From: Planctomycetota bacterium
GTDB lineage: Bacteria; Planctomycetota; Planctomycetia; Pirellulales; Thermoguttaceae
Assembly (NCBI GenBank): GCA_030612765.1
Contig: JAUWNG010000011.1
Span: 1-49,577 of the forward strand
Reading direction: 5' to 3'
Length of the DNA stretch: 49,577 nt
The notes below the pieces were generated by a model. It was not told where the DNA came from and searched no databases. It worked only from the letters and a program-made list of their open reading frames with translations. A program made the position numbers and the translations under genes. Shown piece by piece: positions 24,363 through 32,461 of this stretch; the stretch's first letter is position 1; every line of letters begins with the position of its first letter.

Positions 24363-26531
24363 CTACCCCTGCCGCGAGATCAGGCCGAGGTCGAGGCCCA
24401 CGACCCATGCCATCAGCGCCAGGATCAGGGCCAGGCCGATGTAGGCCAACACGGTTTGGACGTGTTCGTTGGCGGGCTTGCCGCGTATGCCCTCATAGGC
24501 AAGCAGGACGAAATGTCCGCCGTCCAGCACCGGGATGGGCAGGAAGTTGATTACCGCGAGATTGGCGCTCAGCAACGTAAGGAACAACAGCAGCTTGGCG
24601 GTTCCCTCGTCCGCCATCCGCAGGATCATTTTGACGATCGTAATTGGTCCGGCCAGGGCCCGTAGCGAGACTTGATTGGTGCTGAGCTTCTTCATGCTGC
24701 GAAAGACGATCGTCAACGCCTCGAGCGTCTCTTGTCCGCCCAGGGCAAGGGCGTTGCCGAACGAATCCGCCTTCCGCTCGAAGGTGATCGGCTCGAAGCG
24801 AAATCCGCGATCCGGGTTGAACCAGTTGCCGGATTCGACAGGCGTAATCTCGGGTGCTTTCTCCTCTTTGCCTTGCCTGAGGAACGTAAATTTGACTTTT
24901 GTGCCGGGCGCGAGATTTTGCATCACACTCATCATCGTCGCCCAATTCAGCATTTTATCGGAGAACTTCAACGAGTTTTCCTTCTGGTCTTCAAGTCCCA
25001 ACTTTTCGAGCGTCTCATCGTCGGGTGGGATAAACGTCGCCTTCGTTATCAGGTCTCCCGGTCGCAGGCCGGCCACCGCGGCGGGACTCCCCTCGATAAC
25101 GCGATCAACCTGATTGAGAATTTGATAGGCCACCCCCAAGGACGACGACGCCACGGGGCTGCTGAACATGACTGCACCCAAAGCATGGAAATCGATCGGC
25201 CAACGCAGCCGTACCGGAACGGTGTTCGGCGATTTGGCACCCTCATGTTGGATTGTCAGATCGACAGTTTCGCCGGCGCGCTGCCGCAGCCAATCGGGCA
25301 GAAGCATCGGATCGCCGGCCGGGTCTTGGATTTTATCGCCGGGCACGATTTCCGCGCCCGCGGCGGGCGAATTGACCTGAACCGCCTTGACTTTGCCCAT
25401 CTTCATGACCATGCCCAGATCACGCATCGGGTTGGGCGGCACGACTGCGGTCACTCGCTTCGTATTGCCGGTCGGTTTGCCATCCGTGCCTACCACGGCA
25501 CGTTCCACAGTGACTTTAATCGGCACGTCAACCTTTCGCGCCAATTCGACCGCGATTTGGGCGAAATTGTCGATCGGCACACCGTCGATTTGCACGATTT
25601 TATCGCCGTTGCGCAGCGGCGGTTTCGCCCGATCGGCCGCCGAGCCGGGAAACACGGGATGCCACTCCTGCACGAGCCACGTATCCCGATTCTCCATCAG
25701 CCGCGTAGTATAGCCGTTGCCGACGCCGATCCTTGCGGCTAGGGCGTTGCCTGAGCGGGCCGGTTTGACCATCACGGTAAAGGGTTCTTCGACTCCCGGC
25801 CGGCGGACCAGCAGGGACACATTCTCGCCTTCCTCAGTGTCGCCAAGCGAGATGGCGGTTTGCAGATCGCGGAACTGATGCATTTTTTTGCCGGCGATTT
25901 TGAGGATTTCGTCGCCCGGCCGCAGGTCGGCTTGCCAAGCAGCCTCGCCCGGTAATACACCGCCAAGGATGCAAGGTATCTGTTCGACTCCGATCCAGAA
26001 CGCCGCCACCGCCATCAGGAAGGCGAAGATCAAATTCATAATCACGCCCGCCGAAATGATGGCCATCCGTTTCGGCACGCTTTGGGCCAGGAAGCTGCGG
26101 GGATCATAAGTAGGGGCGAGGGGTGAGGGATGAGGGACGAGGGATTCGGGATTTTCTGATTTTCCGACCTCTGATCCCTGACCTCTGACCTCTGATCTCT
26201 CTTCACTGGCCGCTGAAGCGGCCAGCCCTTGCCCCTCGCCCCCCTGCTTCGCCCGTTCCATCTCCTCGCGGATTTTAGCGGGGTTGTCTTCCTGGCCGAG
26301 CATTTTGACGTATCCGCCCAAGGGGAGGATGCCGATGCCGTACTCGGTCTCGCCCCAGCGGAACTTGCAGATTTTCAGCCCGGCGATGTCGAAACCTAAA
26401 TAGAACTTCTCGCACTTCACGCCGCAGAACTTTGCGACCAGGAAGTGGCCCAACTCGTGGACGAAGATCACGAAGCCCAGCCCGAAGGCGCCCAACAGAA
26501 TCACGACGGTCAAACCGATTGCATACTCCAA
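24363..26531 (-). CDS. rseP: Site-2 intramembrane zinc metalloprotease (RseP/RasP family)
   Basis: A 722-residue S2P protease. The zinc motif HELGH lies in the first helix (FVIFVHELGHFLVAK), the second catalytic motif NFLPIPVLDGGH near the C-terminus, and two or more PDZ-like domains lie between (RPGDEILKIAGKKM, LRNGDKIVQIDGVPI, LRPGDLITKATFI). These proteases cleave anti-sigma factors and leftover signal peptides. Start choice: a TTG at 26531 lies 7 bases after CCAGGAGGT, a better site than the TTG at 26555. The 5' end overlaps the dxr stop by 22 bases, the common dxr-rseP pairing. Residues ~100-142 (rich in Glu, Ser, Gly, Pro) are coded by heptamer-repeat DNA and extend the linker between the first zinc motif and the second helix. 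The family is usually ~430-700 residues, and planctomycete members are long. Confidence 0.95.
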   Translation of the reverse strand: MEYAIGLTVVILLGAFGLGFVIFVHELGHFLVAKFCGVKCEKFYLGFDIAGLKICKFRWGETEYGIGILPLGGYVKMLGQEDNPAKIREEMERAKQGGEGQGLAASAASEERSEVRGQGSEVGKSENPESLVPHPSPLAPTYDPRSFLAQSVPKRMAIISAGVIMNLIFAFLMAVAAFWIGVEQIPCILGGVLPGEAAWQADLRPGDEILKIAGKKMHQFRDLQTAISLGDTEEGENVSLLVRRPGVEEPFTVMVKPARSGNALAARIGVGNGYTTRLMENRDTWLVQEWHPVFPGSAADRAKPPLRNGDKIVQIDGVPIDNFAQIAVELARKVDVPIKVTVERAVVGTDGKPTGNTKRVTAVVPPNPMRDLGMVMKMGKVKAVQVNSPAAGAEIVPGDKIQDPAGDPMLLPDWLRQRAGETVDLTIQHEGAKSPNTVPVRLRWPIDFHALGAVMFSSPVASSSLGVAYQILNQVDRVIEGSPAAVAGLRPGDLITKATFIPPDDETLEKLGLEDQKENSLKFSDKMLNWATMMSVMQNLAPGTKVKFTFLRQGKEEKAPEITPVESGNWFNPDRGFRFEPITFERKADSFGNALALGGQETLEALTIVFRSMKKLSTNQVSLRALAGPITIVKMILRMADEGTAKLLLFLTLLSANLAVINFLPIPVLDGGHFVLLAYEGIRGKPANEHVQTVLAYIGLALILALMAWVVGLDLGLISRQG
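26107..26205. repeat. Heptamer repeats inside rseP
   Basis: On the plus strand, units of GAGGGAT/GAGGGAC (26117-26150) are followed by CTCTGAC/CCTCTGA units (26167-26200), both with a 7-bp period. On the minus strand, in which rseP is read, these units contain no stop codon, so the protein frame survives. They code for the low-complexity linker of rseP. Confidence 0.7.
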
Positions 26532-27679
26532 CGCAGCACCTCCTGGCGTGCCCAACCGTCGGCCTCGAGCGCCTGCTCCAGACTGGGATTGGGATTGAAA
26601 TTATGGTTTTGCAAGACGCTTCGGCAGGCGGGCACGATCTGGTGGAACCCCAACCGGCCTGCGAGGAACTCGGCCACGGCGGCCTCGTTCGCCCCGTTGA
26701 TGACCGCACCGGCGGTCCCTCCGGCCGCGGCCGCCTCCAGCCCCAACCGCAGCGCGTCGAACCGCTCGAAGTCGGGCGGCTCGAAACGCAACTCCATCGC
26801 ACGGCCCCAATCCAGCTTCGCCGCCACACCCTCCCGACGATGCGGCCAAGTCAATGCGTACTGGATCGGCAGCTTCATGTCCGGCGGGCTAAGCTGGGCA
26901 ATGACCGAACCGTCCATATATTCTACCATCGAATGGACGATCGACTGCGGGTGAATCACCACGGAAATCTGGTCGGCACGCAGATCGAACAGCCATCGGG
27001 CCTCGATTATCTCCAGGGCCTTGTTCATCAGCGTGGCCGAATCGACCGTTATTTTCGGCCCCATCGCCCAAGTCGGATGGGCCAGGGCGTCGGCCACGGT
27101 GACTTGTGCCAATTGTTCCGGGGTAAAGGTTCGGAACGGCCCGCCGCTGGCGGTAAGCACCACCCGTCGGACTTCCTCCCGCCGCCCTGCCTGCAAGGCC
27201 TGAAACACGGCGCTGTGTTCGCTATCGACGGGGATAATTTTCGCGTTTTTTTGCCGTGCGAGTTGTGTCATCAGCGGCCCGCCGACCACGAGGCTCTCCT
27301 TGTTGGCCAGCGCGACGGTCTTTCCCGCCTCCAACGCCGCCCAGGTGCTCCGCAGTCCGGCGCTGCCGACGATGGCCGAAACGACGATGTCCACGCCCTG
27401 GTCGGCCACGAGCCGCAAAACCCCCTCGACCCCGACGAGCAATTCGATATCTTTTGGCAGCGCGGCCCAATCCTGCCGCTCGGCCGCCGCCGGATCGGTC
27501 ACGGCGATTGCCCTGGGGCCAACGGAGCGCGCCTGTTCGAGGAGCAGTTCCGTGTTTGCGTATGCCGACAGGGCCACCGCCCGCATCGACCCGTTGGAAG
27601 CGGCGATCACCTCCAAGGTGCTCCGACCGATGCTCCCGGTCGATCCCAGCACGGCGACGTTGGTAGTGCGGTCTGACAT
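26510..27679 (-). CDS. dxr: 1-deoxy-D-xylulose 5-phosphate reductoisomerase (MEP pathway)
   Basis: A 389-residue DXR that converts DXP to MEP with NADPH and a divalent metal, the second step of isoprenoid synthesis. The NADPH loop is GSTGSIG (residues 12-18). Other signatures are LANKESLVVGG, IIPVDSEHSAVFQ, ASGGPFR, HPTWAMGPKITVDSATLMNK (active site and metal) and YMDGSVIAQLSPPDM. It lies upstream of and overlaps rseP, so the two are co-transcribed. A MITE-like element begins 23 bases beyond its start codon, in its promoter region. Confidence 0.97.
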   Translation of the reverse strand: MSDRTTNVAVLGSTGSIGRSTLEVIAASNGSMRAVALSAYANTELLLEQARSVGPRAIAVTDPAAAERQDWAALPKDIELLVGVEGVLRLVADQGVDIVVSAIVGSAGLRSTWAALEAGKTVALANKESLVVGGPLMTQLARQKNAKIIPVDSEHSAVFQALQAGRREEVRRVVLTASGGPFRTFTPEQLAQVTVADALAHPTWAMGPKITVDSATLMNKALEIIEARWLFDLRADQISVVIHPQSIVHSMVEYMDGSVIAQLSPPDMKLPIQYALTWPHRREGVAAKLDWGRAMELRFEPPDFERFDALRLGLEAAAAGGTAGAVINGANEAAVAEFLAGRLGFHQIVPACRSVLQNHNFNPNPSLEQALEADGWARQEVLRWSMQSV

Positions 27680-27701
27680 TTATGCGGGCAAAATGGGGGC
27701 T

Positions 27702-27825
<124 letters not shown>

Positions 27826-27870
27826 AGGCAGGCGTCATTGTAGGCACATTGCCCCCCGCGGGCAACCCAA

Positions 27871-28281
27871 CTACCGCTCGGCGTTGGCTATGACCAACTC
27901 CCCCTTGAAAATCCCCTTCAGCCCGCGCAACCGGGAGGCGATCTCTTGGAGCCGAGACGAGGGGCCTCGCAATACGATCACCTCCAGACAAAGATCGTGC
28001 GTCAGATGAGAGTGCAGCGTCGAGACGATCAGGTCCGTGTTCTCGTGCTGGATGTCCATTAGTTGATCGCGCAACTGCGGGCGGTGGTGGTCGTAGACCA
28101 GCGTCAGCGTACCGGCGGCGTCGCGCGACTCCTCGGCCCACGCCTGTTTCGTGAGCGTATCCCGCAACAGTTGCCGGATCGCCTCGCTGCGGGTGGCAAA
28201 CTTCTCTTGCTTGCAGTAACGGTCGAACTGCTCGAGCAGGTCGTCTTCCAGGGAAACGGAAAAGCGAATTATTTGGGACAT
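27871..28281 (-). CDS. nikR: Nickel-responsive transcriptional regulator NikR
   Basis: A 136-residue protein with an N-terminal ribbon-helix-helix (IIRFSVSLEDDLLEQFD to RSEAIRQLLRD) and a C-terminal ACT-like nickel domain. The four nickel ligands of E. coli NikR (H76, H87, H89, C95) are matched with the same spacing by H79, H90, H92 and C98 (TLHSHLTHDLC). NikR represses nickel uptake genes when nickel is plentiful, but no nickel transporter is adjacent. The neighbouring larC builds a nickel cofactor, which may explain the link. A GTAGTGG-type array lies at its 5' side. Confidence 0.93.
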   Translation of the reverse strand: MSQIIRFSVSLEDDLLEQFDRYCKQEKFATRSEAIRQLLRDTLTKQAWAEESRDAAGTLTLVYDHHRPQLRDQLMDIQHENTDLIVSTLHSHLTHDLCLEVIVLRGPSSRLQEIASRLRGLKGIFKGELVIANAER

Positions 28282-28282
28282 A

Positions 28283-28390
28283 TTAGTGGATAGTGGTCAG
28301 TGGCTAGTGGAGCAACCTCGTTCCTACGCTCCGCGTGGGAACGAGGTTGTGCCGCCGGGGTCATTCCGCCGCGCCGGGCAAGCCCGGCCG
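28283..28390. repeat. Heptamer array plus two palindromes between nikR and larC
   Basis: TAGTGGA/TAGTGGT-type units (28286-28312) are followed by a hairpin CAACCTCGTTCC/GGAACGAGGTTG (28314-28350), related to the 20741-20850 element. A GCCGGGC-AAGC-CCGGC stem (about 28374-28388) ends at the larC stop. The nikR promoter must lie in or beyond these repeats. Confidence 0.65.
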
Positions 28391-29608
28391 CTACACTTCT
28401 CTTCTCCCCTCTCTCTTTTCTCCTCCCTCTTCTCTCTCCTCATCAAACGCCTTGCCGGCCGCTTCGTACACGTCGCGCAACGGAACGTCGTGCTCCATTG
28501 CCACGCGACGACAAGACTCGTACTCGGGGGCGAACCGGGGCAAGCCGTCGCGGCGCCAGCCAACCTTGCCCTCGACCGGACCCCAAGGGGTCTCGACCGT
28601 GTGCGGTTCGCGGCGGAGGATGCTCCGCGCGGCCGACCAACGCCGAATGCCGAGGGTGGTCGTCTCGGCGAACAGAACGTCTTCGACGAGCGCCGCGTCG
28701 CCGGGCCGGCAGACGACCGTGATCTTCACTGCCGGACGGTCCTTTTTCATGCCGATGGCCGTGGTGTAGACGTCCAACGCGCCGGACTGCCAGAGCCGCG
28801 AAATGCAATATGCGACGATCTCGCCCCGCTCGTCGTCGAGATTGGTTTCCAGCACGCACACGTCCTCGGCGTCGTGCTTCGCGTCTTCCACCGCCTCGCC
28901 GACCAGCAGGCGTAGGATGTTCGGCCGCTGGGGGAAATCTCGTTGCCCGGCCCCGTAGCCGATCCGTTTGATCTTCATTGCCGGGACGGGGCCGAACGAG
29001 TCGGCCACCGCGACCAGGATAGCGGCGCCGGTCGGCGTGGTCAGTTCGTGTTTGATCGACGATTCGGCCAGCGGCACGCCGCGGAGCAGTTCGGCCGTGG
29101 CGGGGGCGGGGATGCTGCACTCGCCATGCGCAATTCTGATTTTGCCGAATCCGGTCGGCACCGGCGAGACCACTACGCGGTCGACCCCGAGCAGATCCCA
29201 TCCGACGGCGGCGCCGATGATGTCGGCTATCGAGTCGATGGCCCCGACCTCGTGGAAATGGACCTTTTCGATCGGGATGCCGTGAACCCGCGCCTCGGCC
29301 TTGGCCAGGACGTTGAAGATGCGCAGGGCGAGGTCTTTTTGTCTATCCGTCAAACTACCGGAGCCGATCAGTGCCTTTATTTGCTGCCAGTCGCGATACG
29401 TGTGTTCCGGCTCGGCTTCGACGGTAACTCGTAGAGCGCGAAAGCCGCGTCTTTTCACCTCGACGGCCCTCAGTTCCAGGCCCGGCAGGCCGAGCGAGCC
29501 AAGCGCCTTGTTCAGGTTGTCCAGACCGACGCCGACGTCGATCAGCGCAGCGATGGTCATGTCGCCGCTGATGCCGCTACCGCAGTCGAGGTAAGCGATT
29601 TTTGTCAT
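28391..29608 (-). CDS. larC: Nickel-pincer cofactor synthesis protein LarC
   Basis: A 405-residue LarC, the CTP-dependent cyclometallase that inserts nickel into the pyridinium dithiocarboxylate pincer cofactor used by lactate racemase and related enzymes. Signatures are MTKIAYLDCGSGISGDM at the N-terminus, KVHFHEVGAIDSIADIIGAA, IPAPATAELLRG, ELTTPTGAAIL and VLETNLDDERGE. In lactobacilli LarC is made by a frameshift between two frames; here it is one continuous frame. ATG 29608 is the conserved start. The final residues (EREEGGEKREGRREV) are coded by a purine-rich heptamer array and are surely non-conserved. No larA, larB or larE is in the window. Confidence 0.95.
   Translation of the reverse strand: MTKIAYLDCGSGISGDMTIAALIDVGVGLDNLNKALGSLGLPGLELRAVEVKRRGFRALRVTVEAEPEHTYRDWQQIKALIGSGSLTDRQKDLALRIFNVLAKAEARVHGIPIEKVHFHEVGAIDSIADIIGAAVGWDLLGVDRVVVSPVPTGFGKIRIAHGECSIPAPATAELLRGVPLAESSIKHELTTPTGAAILVAVADSFGPVPAMKIKRIGYGAGQRDFPQRPNILRLLVGEAVEDAKHDAEDVCVLETNLDDERGEIVAYCISRLWQSGALDVYTTAIGMKKDRPAVKITVVCRPGDAALVEDVLFAETTTLGIRRWSAARSILRREPHTVETPWGPVEGKVGWRRDGLPRFAPEYESCRRVAMEHDVPLRDVYEAAGKAFDEEREEGGEKREGRREV
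28394..28440. repeat. Pyrimidine-rich heptamer array at the 3' end of larC
   Basis: CTTCTCT, TCTCTCT, TTTCTCC and related units repeat every 7 bases. On the larC strand they are purine-only, contain no stop and are translated as a Glu/Arg/Gly tail. Confidence 0.65.
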
Positions 29609-29633
29609 GCCGATGCCGTTATTTAGAAGTAGA

Positions 29634-29692
29634 AGTAGGCCGGGTTGCAACCCGGCGATCGTTCGCAGTGCCGGGTCACGACCCGGCCTACT
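29634..29692. repeat. AGTAGGCCGGGTTGCAACCCGG palindrome family member
   Basis: The left arm AGTAGGCCGGGTTGC (from 29634) is mirrored by an arm ending ACCCGGCCTACT at 29692. Each arm has its own CCGGGTTG/CAACCCGG or CCGGGTC/GACCCGG hairpin. It lies between the divergent larC and receiver-protein genes. The rest of 29693-29905 shows nothing recognisable. Confidence 0.65.
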
Positions 29693-29905
29693 GGTCGCCC
29701 CCCTCCTTTTTGGTGGAAAGAGTCGCCTTGTCGGAGCCAATTAGCCGCCAAATGGCATTGTGGCATGTTTTTCGGGGGTGGCAATACCCGAGCTTGACCT
29801 GCCGAGCGTGCTTCGCTAAAGTACCGCCCCGCGGATATTAGATTTCAGTAACGGTCGCGCCGTCGGCCCGGCAAGGATTGCCGCAAGCAGCGGGACAGGT
29901 AACTC

Positions 29906-30838
29906 ATGGTCGCATTGCTATCCGAAATGGCCTCGGCCACCGGCGTCGGCGCGGCGGCATGGCGACGAATGCCCTGCCTGATGAGGGTCTTGTACATCGC
30001 CACTCGGCAACGGACCGGCGGCTGGCTGGCCGATGCCTTCGCCGCCGACAGCGCCGCGCAGGTCGAGTTGGAAGAGGCCGTGGGCACGGCTGCCGGCCTG
30101 GCACGGCTGCGCGACGAGAACTTCGACGCCGTATTGGTCAGCCATCAGCCCGACGCGCTAAACGCCTTGGATCTGGTCGAGGGCTATCGGGCCGGCGGGG
30201 CCGACGAGCCGATCATCGTGCTGGGTACACAAAGCGAGCAGGAGATGGCCGTTCTGTGCCACGAAGTCGGCGCCGACGGCTACCTCTGCGTACACACCGC
30301 CACCACGCGGAACCTAATTTGGGTCATTGCCCGGGCGGTCGAGCGGCACCAACTGGTCCGCGAAAATCAGCGGTTGAATCTGGCCGAACAGACCCGGTTG
30401 CAACGCGAACACGACGAGGCCGCCGAACTGCTGCGACAACAGCGGGCGCTGTTGGAGGAACCGGAAACCACGGACGACGGCCGTCCAAGCGAGTTGTCGG
30501 CCACGCACTTCCTGTCCGTCGAATTGATCGACCATTACCGCGAATTGCTGCGTACTTACGTGATCATGGGTTCGGGCAATCTGGCCGACGAACTGCGATG
30601 CCTGGCCGAACTGCTGGTCGTCGCGGGGGTGACCGCCCGGCAGACAATGCAGCTTCACCTGCAAGTGTTGGAGGAGTTGATCCACGGTTTAGGCTCGCGG
30701 AGTACGCGGCACGTAATAAACCGGGCAGATCTGCTCATCTTGGAACTGCTGCTTAACGTCACCGAGGGATATCGTCGTCGTTACCGCGAGCGCGTCAACC
30801 CACCGGTGCAAATGCGGCTGCTGCCGGGGTTCGAGTGA
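29906..30838 (+). CDS. Receiver-like protein lacking the phosphoacceptor Asp
   Basis: A 310-residue protein. Residues ~25-145 look like a response-regulator receiver (MRVLYIATRQRTGGWLADAF, PIIVLGTQSEQEMAVLCHEVGADGYL), but at the usual phosphorylation strand it reads AVLVSHQPDALN, so Asp is replaced by Ser/His. The early acidic pair is also absent (YIATRQ). A coiled coil follows (~145-195), then a helical C-terminal domain (~195-305) without a recognised DNA-binding motif. It is probably a pseudo-receiver acting by protein contact. ATG 29981 (MRVLYIATR) is a possible shorter start. It stands alone, divergent from larC. A kinase partner is unknown. Confidence 0.75.
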   Translation: MVALLSEMASATGVGAAAWRRMPCLMRVLYIATRQRTGGWLADAFAADSAAQVELEEAVGTAAGLARLRDENFDAVLVSHQPDALNALDLVEGYRAGGADEPIIVLGTQSEQEMAVLCHEVGADGYLCVHTATTRNLIWVIARAVERHQLVRENQRLNLAEQTRLQREHDEAAELLRQQRALLEEPETTDDGRPSELSATHFLSVELIDHYRELLRTYVIMGSGNLADELRCLAELLVVAGVTARQTMQLHLQVLEELIHGLGSRSTRHVINRADLLILELLLNVTEGYRRRYRERVNPPVQMRLLPGFE

Positions 30839-31071
30839 GGAAAGAAAAGGGAAGAGAGAGGAGAGAAGAGGGAAACGGACAGCACGGCTTAATAAATGAC
30901 CATGCTTGATTTCAGGAAAATACTCGTTTAGCCCCGGCGTCCACGCCGGGGGCACAACACAGCGGTAACAAGGCCATTTGGTCCCGGCGTGGACGCCGGG
31001 GCTAAACAAGCGGCATACTCCTGAAATCTTCCCTTTTCTCTCCTCTCTCTTTTCTCTTCCCTCCTCTCTAC
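30838..31071. repeat. Repeat-filled gap: purine heptamers, TTTAGCC palindrome copy B, pyrimidine heptamers
   Basis: A purine-rich array with a 7-bp period (GAAGAGA, GAGGAGA, GAAGAGG; 30838-30875) is followed by TTTAGCC palindrome copy B (30927-31007). That begins TTTAGCCCCGGCGTCCACGC and ends with the inverse CGGCGTGGACGCCGGGGCTAAA. A pyrimidine-rich array (31028-31070) mirrors the first. The outer arrays are roughly complementary, so the whole gap can fold back on itself. No gene is present. Confidence 0.7.
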
Positions 31072-31074
31072 AAA

Positions 31075-31440
31075 ATGTCCGACTCCACAACCACGATTGA
31101 CGACTTGAAACGGCTGATCGACGACTTTGTCGACCGACGCGATTGGCGCCAGTTCCACGCGCCGAAGAATCTGGCCATGTCGATGGCCATCGAATCGGCC
31201 GAGTTGATGGAGCATTTCCAGTGGATTTCGGCCGAGCAGTCGCGTCAAATAGGGGACGACCCGCAGCGGCTGGAAACCGTCGCCGACGAATTGGCCGACG
31301 TGCTCTGCTACGCCCTGGCGATGGCCAATGAGTTGCGGCTCGACCTCTCGACGGCGATCCGCCGCAAGATGGCAAAGAACGAGCAAAAATACCCCGCCGA
31401 GGAGTACCGCGGTCGATTCGGACCGGAGGACAAGCGATAA
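31075..31440 (+). CDS. MazG-like nucleotide pyrophosphohydrolase
   Basis: A 121-residue all-alpha NTP pyrophosphohydrolase of the MazG-like/RS21-C6 (dCTPase) type. The metal-binding motif is ESAELMEHF in the second helix and DELADVLCYALAMANEL in the third, giving the expected E-x2/3-E and E-x2-D pattern. WRQFHAPKNLAMSMAIE is typical of the subfamily. It likely hydrolyses non-canonical or excess dNTPs to monophosphates, a housecleaning role. The start codon directly follows the pyrimidine repeat, so there is no obvious ribosome site. The next gene begins 10 bases after its stop. Confidence 0.9.
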   Translation: MSDSTTTIDDLKRLIDDFVDRRDWRQFHAPKNLAMSMAIESAELMEHFQWISAEQSRQIGDDPQRLETVADELADVLCYALAMANELRLDLSTAIRRKMAKNEQKYPAEEYRGRFGPEDKR

Positions 31441-31450
31441 GGAAAACTCC

Positions 31451-32335
31451 ATGGGACGCCACTATTGGTTTGCCTTGACAATGGCGTGCGTTTTCTTGCC
31501 GATGGGGTGCCGCGGTCCGATGCCAGAAAATCACTCGTCGGCAACGCGGCAATCCAGCACGCCATTCCGCGAATCGAAACTCAATCCACTTGGCGGATTG
31601 GAGCGGTCGTTGATCTTCTTTCCATCCCGCTATCCCGAGGGCAATTGGCGGCCGGCAGGGCTGCACTTCGAGGACGCCTGGTTCACTTCCGCCGACGGTA
31701 CGCGATTGCACGGCTGGTACGTTCCGCACGAACGTCCCCGTGCTGCAATACTGTTTTGTCACGGAAACGCGGGCAACCTGTCCGACCGGGCCGGCTTGTT
31801 GCAAATCCTTCACGACCGCGTCGGTGCGACGGTGATGATCTTTGATTATCGTGGTTTCGGCAGGAGCGAAGGGAAGCCCAACGAGTCTGGTGTGTTGGCC
31901 GATGCACGAGCAGCCCGCGCTTGGCTGGCCGGCCGAGAGGGGATCGCCGAAAACCAGATCGTCCTGATGGGCCGGTCGTTGGGTGGCGCCGTGGCCGTCG
32001 ATATGGCCGCCCGCGACGGGGCACGCGCCCTGGTGCTCGAAAGCACTTTCACCTCCATCCCCGACGTGGCCAAGACGATGTATCCTCTGCTGCCCCTTCA
32101 TTTGTTGGTGCAGACCAAGCTCAACTCCGCCGAAAAAATCGCCACCTACCACGGTCCACTGCTACAGAGCCACGGCACGGCGGATCGGCTCATTCCATAT
32201 AAGATCGGTTGCCGGTTGTTCGACGCAGCCAATCAGCCGAAGCAGTTCGTCCCCATTGCCGGCGGCGATCACAACGATCCGCAAAGCGCGGAGTACTACG
32301 AAGCCCTGACGTCGTTTCTCGATCGCTTGGAGTGA
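31451..32335 (+). CDS. Alpha/beta hydrolase lipoprotein (BEM46/DUF-type esterase)
   Basis: A 294-residue protein with a lipoprotein signal (MGRHYWFALTMACVFLPMGC, Cys20). The catalytic domain has the oxyanion strand AAILFCHGNAGNLSDR, MIFDYRGFGRSEG, the nucleophile elbow GRSLGG with Ser176, an acid near SHGTADRLIP and a His near GGDHNDPQ. The order is typical of the BEM46/ABHD13-like hydrolase family. It is expected on the periplasmic side of the inner membrane or on the outer membrane, with an unknown ester or peptide substrate. It follows the MazG-like gene by 10 bases, so it is probably co-transcribed. ATG 31451 is chosen for the signal peptide. Confidence 0.9.
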   Translation: MGRHYWFALTMACVFLPMGCRGPMPENHSSATRQSSTPFRESKLNPLGGLERSLIFFPSRYPEGNWRPAGLHFEDAWFTSADGTRLHGWYVPHERPRAAILFCHGNAGNLSDRAGLLQILHDRVGATVMIFDYRGFGRSEGKPNESGVLADARAARAWLAGREGIAENQIVLMGRSLGGAVAVDMAARDGARALVLESTFTSIPDVAKTMYPLLPLHLLVQTKLNSAEKIATYHGPLLQSHGTADRLIPYKIGCRLFDAANQPKQFVPIAGGDHNDPQSAEYYEALTSFLDRLE

Positions 32336-32381
32336 AGGGTTGTTGGGAGCCCCCCCGGACAAAAACATCTCCTGGCATCCA

Positions 32382-32409
32382 TTGACATAATATTATTTAT
32401 CCATATAAT
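32382..32409 (+). promoter_or_regulatory. Consensus sigma70 promoter for the ATPase gene
   Basis: TTGACA (32382-32387), a 16-base AT-rich spacer and TATAAT (32404-32409) match the sigma70 consensus at all twelve positions. Transcription would start near 32416, giving a ~46-base leader before ATG 32462. The local DNA is far more AT-rich than its surroundings. Such a perfect promoter is exceptional in this window. Confidence 0.75.
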
Positions 32410-32461
32410 ATCATGGCGGGCAATGCTATGGGTTAAAATTTGATTTATGGGGGATCGGTAA

